From Planctomycetes bacterium ADurb.Bin069 (GTDB lineage Bacteria > Planctomycetota > UBA8108 > UBA8890 > UBA8898), in contig MWEK01000030.1 of assembly GCA_002070955.1 (NCBI GenBank), forward strand, positions 1 to 53,630: a stretch of 53,630 nt of DNA, read 5' to 3'. Shown here in pieces: positions 41,306 to 50,737 of the stretch; position 1 is the first letter of the stretch; every line of letters begins with the position of its first letter. A program made the translations under genes and the position numbers. The notes below the pieces were generated by a model, which made no database searches, was not told where the DNA came from, and saw nothing but the letters and a program-made list of their open reading frames with translations.

Positions 41306-42496
41306 CTACTCGACCACCTCCACCACGACGCCCGCGCCCACGGTCCGGCCGCCCTCGCGGATGGCGAACTTCAGCTCCTTCTCCATGGCGATGGGCGTGA
41401 TCAGCTCCACTTCCATCTCGGCGTTGTCCCCGGGCATGCACATGTCCATGCCCAAGAGCTTGGCCGTGCCGGTCACGTCGGTCGTCCGGAAGTAGAACTG
41501 CGGGCGGTAGCCGCTGAAGAACGGCGTGTGGCGCCCGCCCTCCTCCTTCGCGAGAATGTACACCTGGCCCTTGAACTTGGTGTGGGGGGTGATGGATTTC
41601 GGCTTCGCCAGCACCATGCCGCGCATGAGATCATCCTTCTCGATGCCCCGCAGCAACACACCCACGTTGTCGCCCGCCTGTCCATCGTCCAGGGTCTTGT
41701 TGAACATCTCGACGCCCGTGACCGTCGTCTTGCGGATGTCCTTGCTGAGGCCGACGATCTCGACCTCGTCCCCGACGCGCACCTTGCCGCGTTCGACGCG
41801 GCCCGTGCCCACCGTGCCGCGGCCCTTGATCGAAAACACATCCTCGATGGGCATGAGGAAGTCCTTCTCCACGTCGCGCTTGGGCTCGGGGATGTAGCTG
41901 TCCATGGCGTTGAGAAGATCGAGGATGCACTTGATCGCTTCCGGATCTTCATGGGCGTTCATGGCGTTGAGCGCGCTGCCCCTGATCACGGGGATCTCGT
42001 CCCCCGGGAACCCGTACTTCTTCAGGAGGTCGCGGACCTCCTCCTCGACCAAGTCCAAGAGCTCCGGATCATCGACCACATCGATTTTGTTGAGGAACAC
42101 GACCATGTACGGCACGCCCACCTGGCGGGCAAGGAGGATATGCTCGCGCGTCTGGGGCATGGGGCCGTCGGCCGCGCTCACGACCAGGACCGCGCCGTCC
42201 ATCTGGGCGGCGCCCGTGACCATGTTCTTCACGTAGTCGGCGTGGCCGGGGCAGTCGATGTGGGCGTAGTGGCGTTTTTCGCTTTCGTACTCGACATGGG
42301 ACACCGCAATGGTGATGCCGCGCTCCTTCTCCTCGGGCGCGTTGTCGATGCTGTCGAACGTCCGCTCCTTGGCCTTGCCCTGCCTGGCAAGCGCAAGCGT
42401 GATCGCGGCCGTCAGCGTCGTCTTACCGTGGTCGACGTGTCCGATCGTCCCGACGTTCACGTGCGGCTTGGTTCTCGCAAACTTCTCCTTCGCCAT
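41306..42496 (-). CDS. tuf: Elongation factor Tu
   Basis: The 396 residues are full length. GTPase motifs are [11 protein letters not shown] (19-29), [13 protein letters not shown], and [15 protein letters not shown]. Domains II and III follow with [15 protein letters not shown] and [24 protein letters not shown]. It delivers aminoacyl-tRNA to the ribosome. AAGGAG lies 8 nt before the ATG. It is not between fusA and rpsJ but behind four tRNA genes, matching the tufB arrangement of E. coli. Confidence 0.99.
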   Translation of the reverse strand: MAKEKFARTKPHVNVGTIGHVDHGKTTLTAAITLALARQGKAKERTFDSIDNAPEEKERGITIAVSHVEYESEKRHYAHIDCPGHADYVKNMVTGAAQMDGAVLVVSAADGPMPQTREHILLARQVGVPYMVVFLNKIDVVDDPELLDLVEEEVRDLLKKYGFPGDEIPVIRGSALNAMNAHEDPEAIKCILDLLNAMDSYIPEPKRDVEKDFLMPIEDVFSIKGRGTVGTGRVERGKVRVGDEVEIVGLSKDIRKTTVTGVEMFNKTLDDGQAGDNVGVLLRGIEKDDLMRGMVLAKPKSITPHTKFKGQVYILAKEEGGRHTPFFSGYRPQFYFRTTDVTGTAKLLGMDMCMPGDNAEMEVELITPIAMEKELKFAIREGGRTVGAGVVVEVVE

Positions 42497-42601
42497 GTCT
42501 CTGGAACTCCTTTCTCACTGCCAGACGGGGCGTCCGCCGCCCGCGCGCGTCGCTTGCACCTACCACCGCCCACGTGCAACCGCGCCCGCGGGCTCGAAAC
42601 A

Positions 42602-42677
42602 TGGAGCTGCTGCTGGGATTTGAACCCAGGACCTCCTCCTTACCAAGGAGGTGCTCTACCACCTGAGCTACAGCAGC
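42602..42677 (-). tRNA. tRNA-Thr (anticodon GGT)
   Basis: Acceptor GCTGCTG pairs with CAGCAGC. The anticodon stem is CCTCC/GGAGG with loop TTGGTAA (anticodon GGT). The T-loop is GTTCAAATC. CCA is encoded at 42602-42604. It lies 105 bp upstream of tuf, the last of four tRNAs. Confidence 0.97.
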
Positions 42678-42742
42678 CTCGCGTGTCCTCTCTCGCGCCC
42701 CGAGACCCGCCGCGCCGACCACCGGCGCGGCCGCTCAAGGCC

Positions 42743-42816
42743 TGGAGCGGGTGATGGGAATCGAACCCACATGGCCAGCTTGGAAGGCTGGGGCTTTGCC
42801 ACTAAGCTACACCCGC
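42743..42816 (-). tRNA. tRNA-Gly (anticodon TCC)
   Basis: Acceptor GCGGGTG pairs with CACCCGC. The anticodon stem is CCAGC/GCTGG with loop CTTCCAA (anticodon TCC). The T-loop is GTTCGATTC. CCA is encoded at 42743-42745. Confidence 0.97.
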
Positions 42817-42834
42817 AGTAGTTCTCCGTCGCTC

Positions 42835-42920
42835 TGGTGGGGAGGAGAGGATTCGAACCTCTGTAGCGTAACGCAGCGGATTTACAGTCCGCCCCCATTG
42901 GCCAGCTCGGGCACCTCCCC
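42835..42920 (-). tRNA. tRNA-Tyr (anticodon GTA), long variable arm
   Basis: Acceptor GGGGAGG pairs with CCTCCCC. The anticodon loop CTGTAAA (anticodon GTA) is closed by GCGGA/TCCGC. A long variable arm marks a class II tRNA. CCA is encoded at 42835-42837. Confidence 0.97.
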
Positions 42921-42931
42921 CGGTCCGTTTA

Positions 42932-43003
42932 AGCTAGCGGCGGGAATCGAACCCACAACCCCTCGCTTACAAGGCGAGAGCTCTACCGTTGAGCTACGCT
43001 AGC
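42932..43003 (-). tRNA. tRNA-Thr (anticodon TGT), CCA not encoded
   Basis: Acceptor GCTAGCG pairs with CGCTAGC. The anticodon stem is CTCGC/GCGAG with loop CTTGTAA (anticodon TGT). The T-loop is GTTCGATTC. The 3' end is followed by TAAACGG, so CCA must be added by the nucleotidyltransferase, unlike the other tRNAs here. It is the first gene of the tRNA-tuf operon, about 7 nt from the predicted transcription start. Confidence 0.95.
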
Positions 43004-43016
43004 GGGAAAGCTCAAT

Positions 43017-43044
43017 ATTTTACATGTTCCGCGCCGAGTTGCAA
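43017..43044 (-). promoter_or_regulatory. Promoter of the tRNA-tuf operon
   Basis: On the minus strand TTGCAA (43044-43039), a 16-bp spacer and TAAAAT (43022-43017) are present, with transcription predicted near 43010, just before tRNA-Thr. An inverted repeat, TGCAAG (43040-43045) and CTTGCA (43052-43057), overlaps the -35 box and could be an operator. Confidence 0.65.
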
Positions 43045-43057
43045 GCGGTAACTTGCA

Positions 43058-43431
43058 CAATATTTTCCGGCGCCCGGCGCCCCGCGCGGTCCCGGCCGAC
43101 GCCCGCGCCTGCCGCGACCGCCCCGTGGCGCCGCGCCCAAGCGGAGCGCACGCGCGGATCGCCGCATATGGTAGAGATCGTCAGCCTCGCTCCCCCCCTT
43201 GAAGGCCTAGGCGGGAATACCCGCGCAAAGCGCCGAGAAAGGGCTGATAACGAAGAAGCGGGGATCCGATCCCTCGCGGGAGGCCCCTTCCTTTAATATA
43301 TTTGAAGTACAGCGCCGCGCGGATCGGCGCGACAGCCTACCTTTCGGCCCAGGAGCCGACAGCATAACCATTTAATATAGCGTTACTTATGGTCGGAGGC
43401 CCCACGGCGCAGGGCCTAGGCCGGCCGCCCC
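43058..43431 (-). other. Non-coding region upstream of the tRNA-tuf operon with repeated AT-rich and palindromic elements
   Basis: No gene is visible in these 374 bp. The sequence TTTAATATA occurs twice (43291-43299 and 43371-43379), as does GGCCTAGGC (43204-43212 and 43413-43421, the latter within a 10-bp palindrome). A GCGGG-AATA-CCCGC hairpin lies at 43211-43224. Upstream promoters, an unidentified structured RNA or a decayed mobile fragment are all possible. Known RNA families (SRP, 6S, tmRNA, RNase P) were looked for by eye and not found. Confidence 0.4.
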
Positions 43432-43914
43432 TCACCCCGCCCGCGCCAGCAGCACCGTCACCCAGACCGCGACACATTCCCCGCGGCCGACGCCGTCAAA
43501 ACCTTCGTTCGTCTTGGCCTTGATCGCGACCCGATCGGGCGGAACGCCGAGCAGCTCGGCCACCCGTCCCCGCACCGCTTCTTTGTAGGGCTTGAGCTTG
43601 GGCCGCTCCAGCACAACCGTGGCGTCGACGTTGACCGGCTCCCAGCCCGCGTTCCGCGTCTTCTCCGCGGCCAGGCTCACGATGCGGTCCCCCGGGCAGT
43701 CCTTCCAGGCCGGATCGCTGTCGGGAAAGTGCTCGCCGATGTCCCCAAGTCCCGCGCCGCCGAGGAGCGCGTCCGCCAGGGCGTGCGCCAGGGGATCGCC
43801 ATCGGAGTGGCCGTAGGGACCCTCCGGCCAGTCGATCCGCACGCAGCCCAGGACGAAGGGCCGCCCCGCCTTCAGGCGATGGAGATCGAACCCGCTGCCG
43901 ACGCGATAGTCCAT
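43432..43914 (-). CDS. ispF: 2-C-methyl-D-erythritol 2,4-cyclodiphosphate synthase
   Basis: The product has 160 residues. ATG at 43914 starts MDYRVGSGFDLHRL; the longer open frame overlaps the beta-barrel gene and is not used. Metal ligands are in GFDLH (D9, H11) and GHSDGDPLAHA, with DIGEHFPDSDP and the terminal GRGECVAVWV strand. It forms MEcPP in the non-mevalonate isoprenoid pathway, after IspD (encoded at 45767-46426) and IspE. It has no strong Shine-Dalgarno and no own promoter, so it may depend on the transcript of the preceding beta-barrel gene, 47 bp away. Confidence 0.95.
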   Translation of the reverse strand: MDYRVGSGFDLHRLKAGRPFVLGCVRIDWPEGPYGHSDGDPLAHALADALLGGAGLGDIGEHFPDSDPAWKDCPGDRIVSLAAEKTRNAGWEPVNVDATVVLERPKLKPYKEAVRGRVAELLGVPPDRVAIKAKTNEGFDGVGRGECVAVWVTVLLARAG

Positions 43915-43961
43915 TCGTCGCGGTCCGTGCGCGGAGACCCGCGCCGCCGGCCGCACGCCTC

Positions 43962-45635
43962 TCAGAAGTCCACGATCATTCGGACCAGGCTCAGGTTGAG
44001 GCTCTGGGTCGTTCCCAGCGCGCGGGGATCGAATAGGAAGCCCGTGCCCGCTTGGAACTTCACGTGCGTGGAATACTCCCACGTCAGGGCCACGTCGACT
44101 TCGTCGCCGATCTTGCTTCGCGTGCGGCCCCTGCGGTTGTCGGCGGTGCCGTTGTTGTGCTGGTACTCGAAGTAGCCGTACATGGCCCCGAGGTGCCATC
44201 CCTTGTAGGGATAAAAGCCGGTCTGGACCCGCGCGCAGCGGTAGTTCGAATCGATGTCCAGACCCCAATAGGAGCTCTCGACGATCAGCGAGAGGTTATT
44301 GTTCTCCAGCGACACGAAATTCGAGTTGCGTTTGCGGTCGGCGTTGGTATCGCCGCTCACCTCCCAGTAGGACACATCGACATAGGGCTGCAGCCCGCCG
44401 AAATAATCGTACGCCCCGGCGTCGGCGCTGTCCTCGACCACGTCATCCTGATTGACGCGCGGCGCCGCCAGGCGCGTGCCGACATAGAACGCGTAGGCGT
44501 TGGTCTGGTAGATCCTGTGGTAGCGGCGCTCGGGATAACTGTCGGATTCCAGCACGCGCACGTTCTTCGCGTAGGTGCCCGCCTGCATATAAGCTTCGCC
44601 GTAAAGCTCCAGGACCTTCTCCCCGACGACCGAGTCCAGCGGGAAGCCTTGCGCGCCGGCGCCGAAGGTGTAGACGCAGGCCGTCGAGTTGTTCGCCATG
44701 GCGAGGAAGGTCGGCGCGAACTTGCCGAGCCGGCGGTCCTCGTCGAAATAGATCGACAGCGTAGCGCCCGTGACGAAATCATCGCGGTTCTTCTCGTAGC
44801 TCTCGAAGATGTCGAAAAAGTAGACATCGGCGGCGAAGATTCCCTTGTCCTCCGTCGCGTATCGGGCCAGAACGCCCGCGGCCTCCTGCGTGTTGCGGCC
44901 GAAAGGACCCGGATCGACACGCCGGTCCCCGGGCCTTGTCAGGTCCCACGTCGGATACCATTTCAGGCCATCCTGCCGTTCGATCCGGTACTGCTGGGCG
45001 CCCGTCGGGCTCAGGAACGGGTTCTCCGCGTTCTGGATATCGATCAGAAAGGGGTGTCCGTTGCCGCGGAAGTCCAGCGCGTAGTCCATGATGCCGAGGC
45101 GCACATCGAGACCGCTGTCCTCGAGGATGAAGTCGCGCAGATCGACATAGGCCTGCTCGACGACCACCCCGCGATCGTAGCCGGACGTGTACGGCTCCTT
45201 GAATACGGCGCCCCTCACCGGCGACGTGCCGCCCTCATCCCCGATGACGTAGAAAGGCGTCGAAAGCTCGACGAAACCGATCACGTTCTTGGGCAGCGTC
45301 GCCCGGAACCCGAGGGAGATCTGCGGATCGATGACAGAAAGGCTCCCCCGATCGTCGACGAATCCGGGCGCGATGCGCCGTCCCGTGGCGATTGCCCCTC
45401 CCGACGGCGACGTCTGGCCCACACCCATGTGCTGGAATTCCGGCGCGGTGCTCAAGCACGGCCCGTAATGCACGTAGCTGAACCCTTGGCTGCGGTAGAT
45501 CGCGCCGATGTCGATCTGACCCTGCATCTGAAGATCGATGGCGTGCTTGGTCTTGACGGGGCCTTCCGCCGCAGGCATCAAGGACGGAGCCGAAGCCACC
45601 ACGATGCCGAGAGCGTACGCAACGAGTTTTCGCAT
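43962..45635 (-). CDS. Outer-membrane beta-barrel protein, unknown function
   Basis: The product has 557 residues. ATG at 45635 follows AGGAGGAGTC. A signal peptide (1-27, ending PAA) is followed by alternating hydrophobic/polar strands rich in Tyr, Asn and Gly over the whole length. The last residues are MIVDF, and a C-terminal Phe is the usual signal for insertion by the BAM complex. Overall look is that of alginate-export-like or porin-like barrels, but I cannot assign a family or substrate. It has its own near-consensus promoter (45693-45720) and lies between ispD and ispF, which are normally adjacent. Confidence 0.75.
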   Translation of the reverse strand: MRKLVAYALGIVVASAPSLMPAAEGPVKTKHAIDLQMQGQIDIGAIYRSQGFSYVHYGPCLSTAPEFQHMGVGQTSPSGGAIATGRRIAPGFVDDRGSLSVIDPQISLGFRATLPKNVIGFVELSTPFYVIGDEGGTSPVRGAVFKEPYTSGYDRGVVVEQAYVDLRDFILEDSGLDVRLGIMDYALDFRGNGHPFLIDIQNAENPFLSPTGAQQYRIERQDGLKWYPTWDLTRPGDRRVDPGPFGRNTQEAAGVLARYATEDKGIFAADVYFFDIFESYEKNRDDFVTGATLSIYFDEDRRLGKFAPTFLAMANNSTACVYTFGAGAQGFPLDSVVGEKVLELYGEAYMQAGTYAKNVRVLESDSYPERRYHRIYQTNAYAFYVGTRLAAPRVNQDDVVEDSADAGAYDYFGGLQPYVDVSYWEVSGDTNADRKRNSNFVSLENNNLSLIVESSYWGLDIDSNYRCARVQTGFYPYKGWHLGAMYGYFEYQHNNGTADNRRGRTRSKIGDEVDVALTWEYSTHVKFQAGTGFLFDPRALGTTQSLNLSLVRMIVDF

Positions 45636-45692
45636 GACTCCTCCTGTCAATACGGGCGACTCAATCCTGAGCCTGGCAGCGTTCGAAACGAC

Positions 45693-45720
45693 AGTATAAG
45701 AGCCCGCGCCGCCGAGTCAA
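45693..45720 (-). promoter_or_regulatory. sigma70-type promoter for the beta-barrel gene
   Basis: On the minus strand TTGACT (45720-45715), a 16-bp spacer and TATACT (45698-45693) are present. Transcription would start near 45686, leaving a leader of about 50 nt. Confidence 0.75.
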
Positions 45721-45766
45721 GAGCAAAACCGCGGCGGGCGCCGAGTTCCGGCCGGGCCGCCCGCCC

Positions 45767-46426
45767 CTACCGCCTTCTCCCGATCACCCGCTCGAGCAAT
45801 TCCAGGTCCGCCGGGTAGGTCACCTTGGGATTCCAGTGCGCCGCTTGGACGACGCGCACCTCGTACCCCGCCGCCGTCACCATCTGGGCCTCATCCGTCG
45901 CCAGCCCGCCCTTCCAGCGCGCGAAGGCCTCCTGCAGCACGTCGCGCGCGAAGATCTGCGGCGTCTCCGCGCGCCAAAGCGCCTCGCGGTCCGCCGTCCC
46001 GACGATGCGTTCGCCGCTCACCTCCTTGAGCGTATCCGTCACGCGCCGCGCCAGGATCGCCGCCCCGCAGGCCTCCGCCGCCGCCAGCGTCCGCTCGACA
46101 TCTTCCGCGGCCACCAGGGGGCGCGCGGCGTCGTGGACGGCGACCAGATCGATGTCGGCCCCCACGATCTTCAGCGCCTCCGCCACCGAGTCCTGCCGGC
46201 GCGTGCCGCCGCTGGCGACCTCGCACGCCCCCAGGAACTCCCGCACGCCGGCCTCGAATCCCGGCGGCGCGGCGACGATTAGTTGGCTCATCGCCCGCAC
46301 GGTCCGCATCGCGCCCGCGCTCCACGCAATCAACGGCTTGCCCGCCAGGGGCACGAACGCCTTCGGCACCTCCGCGCCGAGCCGCGTGCCGCTCCCTCCC
46401 GCCGCCAGGATGACCGCGCAGCGCAT
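45767..46426 (-). CDS. ispD: 2-C-methyl-D-erythritol 4-phosphate cytidylyltransferase
   Basis: The product has 219 residues. The nucleotide-binding motif AAGGSGTRLGAEVPKAF is at 8-24, followed by VHDAARPLV and the terminal PKVTYPADLELLERVI. It makes CDP-ME from MEP and CTP in the isoprenoid pathway. ATG at 46426 follows the TAG of the PIN-TRAM gene directly (TAGATG), so the two are co-translated from one transcript. Confidence 0.95.
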   Translation of the reverse strand: MRCAVILAAGGSGTRLGAEVPKAFVPLAGKPLIAWSAGAMRTVRAMSQLIVAAPPGFEAGVREFLGACEVASGGTRRQDSVAEALKIVGADIDLVAVHDAARPLVAAEDVERTLAAAEACGAAILARRVTDTLKEVSGERIVGTADREALWRAETPQIFARDVLQEAFARWKGGLATDEAQMVTAAGYEVRVVQAAHWNPKVTYPADLELLERVIGRRR

Positions 46427-47452
46427 CTACTTCCTCTCCTCGGCGGGCTTGGCGAACACGATCCGGCCCGCGCTCGTCCTGATCGTGCCCGTGATTTCAA
46501 TCTCGACCTTCCGCCCGATGGAGGCCTTGCCGTTTTCCACCACCACCATGGTGCCGTCCGACAGGAATCCCACGCCCTGCTGCGGCCCCTCGCCTTCCCG
46601 CAGCACGTTGACCTCGATGCGCTCCCCCGGCATAGCCTGCAGGCGCATGCCGTCCGCCACTTCGTTGAGGTTGACGACCTGAATGCCCTGCACCTTGCCT
46701 CGCGCGGCGAGGGTCGCATCGGTCGTCGCGATCCAGCCGCCCAGGTCGACCGCGAGGCCGAGCAGCACATTGTCCGCTTCCCCCGGACGCTGCTCGGAAG
46801 CGACGATCTCGGCCTGGCGTTCGCGCCGCAGCCGCTCCAGAAGCTCCAGGCCGCGCCGCCCGCGCTCCCGCTTCAGTTTGTCGGCCGAATCCGAGAGCGC
46901 GTGCAGTTCATCCAGGACCACCCGCGGCACGAGCAGGCGGCAGTTGACGATGCCAGCCGCGACGAGCTGCTCGATCCGGCCGTCGATGAGCGCGCTCGTA
47001 TCGAGCAGCGCCGGGAGGCGATCCTTCACCTCGCGGCGGAACTCCACGAACGGGACGATGATCTTGTACCGCCCGTGCGTGTGAAGGAACAGCGTCACGC
47101 CGAAGTAGCAGCACAGCGCCGTCGTCACGATATTCATGAGGCCCAGCGACCGCTCGTCATGCTTGACTTCAACCCCGAAGCCCGCAAGGATCAACCCGTT
47201 GACTTGCTGGAACAGGCTCGACAGGATGAGCCCGAGGAGCAGGCCGAATACCACCGCCGAGAGCGTCGAAGCCCGGCCGCGGGATGCGAAGACCTCGACC
47301 GCGACGATGATCACCGCCACCGCCACCGCGCCGAGCATCCAGTGAAGCTGTTCGCGCTCCGAGCCGAACCGATCGGCCATGTACAGACCGATCCCCGCGC
47401 AAACGAGGATGAAGAACCCTCGCACCGTGTGAAGCGCGATTCGTTCCGCCAC
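46427..47452 (-). CDS. YacL-like membrane protein with PIN and TRAM domains
   Basis: The product has 341 residues. GTG at 47452 is chosen because GGGAGG lies 6 nt upstream and the first helix starts directly after it. About four transmembrane helices cover residues 10-125. A PIN-type nuclease domain follows, with acidic residues in DTSALIDGR (D151), LDELH (E182), EADN (D227) and TTD (D245). A TRAM domain covers about 277-335. The architecture matches Bacillus YacL, whose gene also precedes ispD. The family is taken to act on RNA at the membrane; the substrate is not known here. Confidence 0.88.
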   Translation of the reverse strand: MAERIALHTVRGFFILVCAGIGLYMADRFGSEREQLHWMLGAVAVAVIIVAVEVFASRGRASTLSAVVFGLLLGLILSSLFQQVNGLILAGFGVEVKHDERSLGLMNIVTTALCCYFGVTLFLHTHGRYKIIVPFVEFRREVKDRLPALLDTSALIDGRIEQLVAAGIVNCRLLVPRVVLDELHALSDSADKLKRERGRRGLELLERLRRERQAEIVASEQRPGEADNVLLGLAVDLGGWIATTDATLAARGKVQGIQVVNLNEVADGMRLQAMPGERIEVNVLREGEGPQQGVGFLSDGTMVVVENGKASIGRKVEIEITGTIRTSAGRIVFAKPAEERK

Positions 47453-47495
47453 GCCGCACCTCCCGGGCCACGCGGTCCCCTGCGGGCCGGCGTTC

Positions 47496-47524
47496 AGTAT
47501 ACCGGGAAGGAGGCCCGGGCGAAA
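47496..47524 (-). promoter_or_regulatory. Possible promoter for the YacL-like/ispD unit
   Basis: On the minus strand TTTCGC (47524-47519), a 17-bp spacer and TATACT (47501-47496) are present, 44 bp before the GTG. The -10 box is good, the -35 is weak. It lies in the 159-bp divergent region shared with the kinase gene. Confidence 0.45.
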
Positions 47525-47611
47525 GCGCGCCGGGAGACTTCCGCCCCGCGGCATTTGCGTTTACTCTATGGATGGCGCGCCACGTGAGCGCGAACGCCGA
47601 GGAGTACCGCC

Positions 47612-49483
<1,872 letters not shown>

Positions 49484-49484
49484 C

Positions 49485-50186
49485 GTGCGCGTCCCCGCCG
49501 CGCTCCGACGCGGCCTGCCGCGCGGCTTGCGCCGGCCGTCGCTCGGAGCCGTCGTCATCTTCCTTATTATAGTGTTCGCGGCGGCCCGCGGGCCGCTCCG
49601 AAAAACGCTCTGGCGCGCCGGCCCTGACGCCGCGCCTCTTCGGGAAGCGCGCGCCCAGGACCGAATCGTGCACGTCGTCGACGGCGACACCATCGTCGGC
49701 GCGGCCCACGGAACGATTCGCGTGCTGAGCATCGACACGCCGGAGGCGGGCCAGCCCCTCTTCGCCGAAGCGGCCGCCGCGCTGGCGCAACTGGTCGCCG
49801 GAAAACAGGTCGAGCTGCTCTTCGATGTCGAAACCGTCGACCGCTACGGCCGCGCTCTCGCCCATGTCCTCGTCGCCGACGGGGCCGAGCGGCGGCTCGC
49901 CGGAGAGGAGCTTGTGCGCCGCGGGCTCGCCTCCGTATTCATCATCCCCCCGAACCTGCTCTTCGCGGAGCGGCTGAAGGCCGCCCAAAAGGAAGCCGTC
50001 CTGAACGACCGCGGGCTCTGGGCGCTGCCGCCGCCCGCTCCCGAGCCGTACTACGTCGTCGGCGCCTACAAGTTCCACCGTCCGAGTTGCGCGCACGCGG
50101 CGCAGATTCCGAACCCGCGCATGCAGAAGGACCGCAAGGCCATTCTCGCCCAAGGCAAGAGCCCCTGCCGCGCCTGCCTGCCGTAA
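49485..50186 (+). CDS. Membrane-anchored staphylococcal-nuclease-like protein with C-terminal Cys/His motif
   Basis: The product has 233 residues. GTG at 49485 lies 1 bp after the kinase stop. A basic N-terminus precedes one hydrophobic helix (19-34), so the nuclease domain is probably outside the cytoplasm. The SNase fold (59-180) has VDGDT (65-69), IRVLSIDTPE with Arg79, Asp84 and Glu87, and DRYGR with Arg123, matching the catalytic Arg35/Asp40/Glu43/Arg87 set of Staphylococcus nuclease. The C-terminal ~45 residues carry KFHRPSC and SPCRACLP (H198, C202, H204, C228, C231), an Ada-like or zinc-binding motif known in some SNases. Likely co-transcribed with the kinase. Confidence 0.88.
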   Translation: MRVPAALRRGLPRGLRRPSLGAVVIFLIIVFAAARGPLRKTLWRAGPDAAPLREARAQDRIVHVVDGDTIVGAAHGTIRVLSIDTPEAGQPLFAEAAAALAQLVAGKQVELLFDVETVDRYGRALAHVLVADGAERRLAGEELVRRGLASVFIIPPNLLFAERLKAAQKEAVLNDRGLWALPPPAPEPYYVVGAYKFHRPSCAHAAQIPNPRMQKDRKAILAQGKSPCRACLP

Positions 50187-50344
50187 GGACCGGCGGCCGC
50201 GGGCGCCGTGTCGCGGGCAGCGGGCGGCGCGGCGAACGTCCGGACGCGCGGCGCCCGAGCGGGCCGCGGCCGCTCCCGCGACCCGCTTGACCTCGCCCCC
50301 CTCGGCGGGTGTAATTGACACCCTCGATACAGAGGAGGAACGCC
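50187..50344. other. Intergenic region between nuclease and cupin genes
   Basis: It is very GC-rich, with no gene and no clear terminator for the kinase-nuclease unit. The cupin promoter occupies 50287-50315. Confidence 0.5.
50287..50315 (+). promoter_or_regulatory. sigma70-type promoter for the cupin/AICAR transformylase pair
   Basis: TTGACC (50287-50292), a 17-bp spacer and TGTAAT (50310-50315) are present. Transcription would begin near 50322, about 22 nt before the ATG at 50345, with AGGAGG in between. Confidence 0.65.
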
Positions 50345-50695
50345 ATGATCCGGCACCCGACCGAGATCATCACCGAGGAGCGCAAGAGGATGCGCGGCGG
50401 CACCGGCAGCGTACGCATCCGTCATTTCTTCCGCAAGGAGGAGCTTGCCTGCCCCCTGCGACTCGTGGCCGAGCTCAGGCTCTCGCCGGGCGACTCCATC
50501 GGCCTGCACCCCCATCACGGCGAAGAGGAGATTTTTATCGTCGTCGCGGGCAAGGGCGAGATTTCCGAGGACGGCATCGCGTGGGAGCCGATCGGTCCGG
50601 GCGATGCGACGCTGACGCCGTCGGGCCGCTCCCACACCGTCCGCGGGACCGAGGGCGAGCTCGTGATGATCGCGGTCATCGGCGCCTGCGCGTAA
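50345..50695 (+). CDS. Small single-domain cupin
   Basis: The product has 116 residues. ATG at 50345 is preceded by AGGAGG at 6 nt. The cupin core has motif 1 (H55-x-HH-x3-E62, then IFIVVAGKGEI) and motif 2 (PxGxxH with H97), so a metal site is likely intact. Single-domain cupins include isomerases, dioxygenases and ligand-binding proteins, and the substrate cannot be told from sequence. It precedes the AICAR transformylase gene by 42 bp and probably shares its transcript. Confidence 0.8.
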   Translation: MIRHPTEIITEERKRMRGGTGSVRIRHFFRKEELACPLRLVAELRLSPGDSIGLHPHHGEEEIFIVVAGKGEISEDGIAWEPIGPGDATLTPSGRSHTVRGTEGELVMIAVIGACA

Positions 50696-50737
50696 CCGCT
50701 CCCGCCCGCGGCAACCTGGACGAAAGCGAGGCCCTTC

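Noticed and set aside
43058..43431. SRP RNA, 6S RNA, tmRNA or RNase P RNA in the intergenic region
   Set aside because: None of the conserved core sequences or pairing patterns of these RNAs could be found on either strand.
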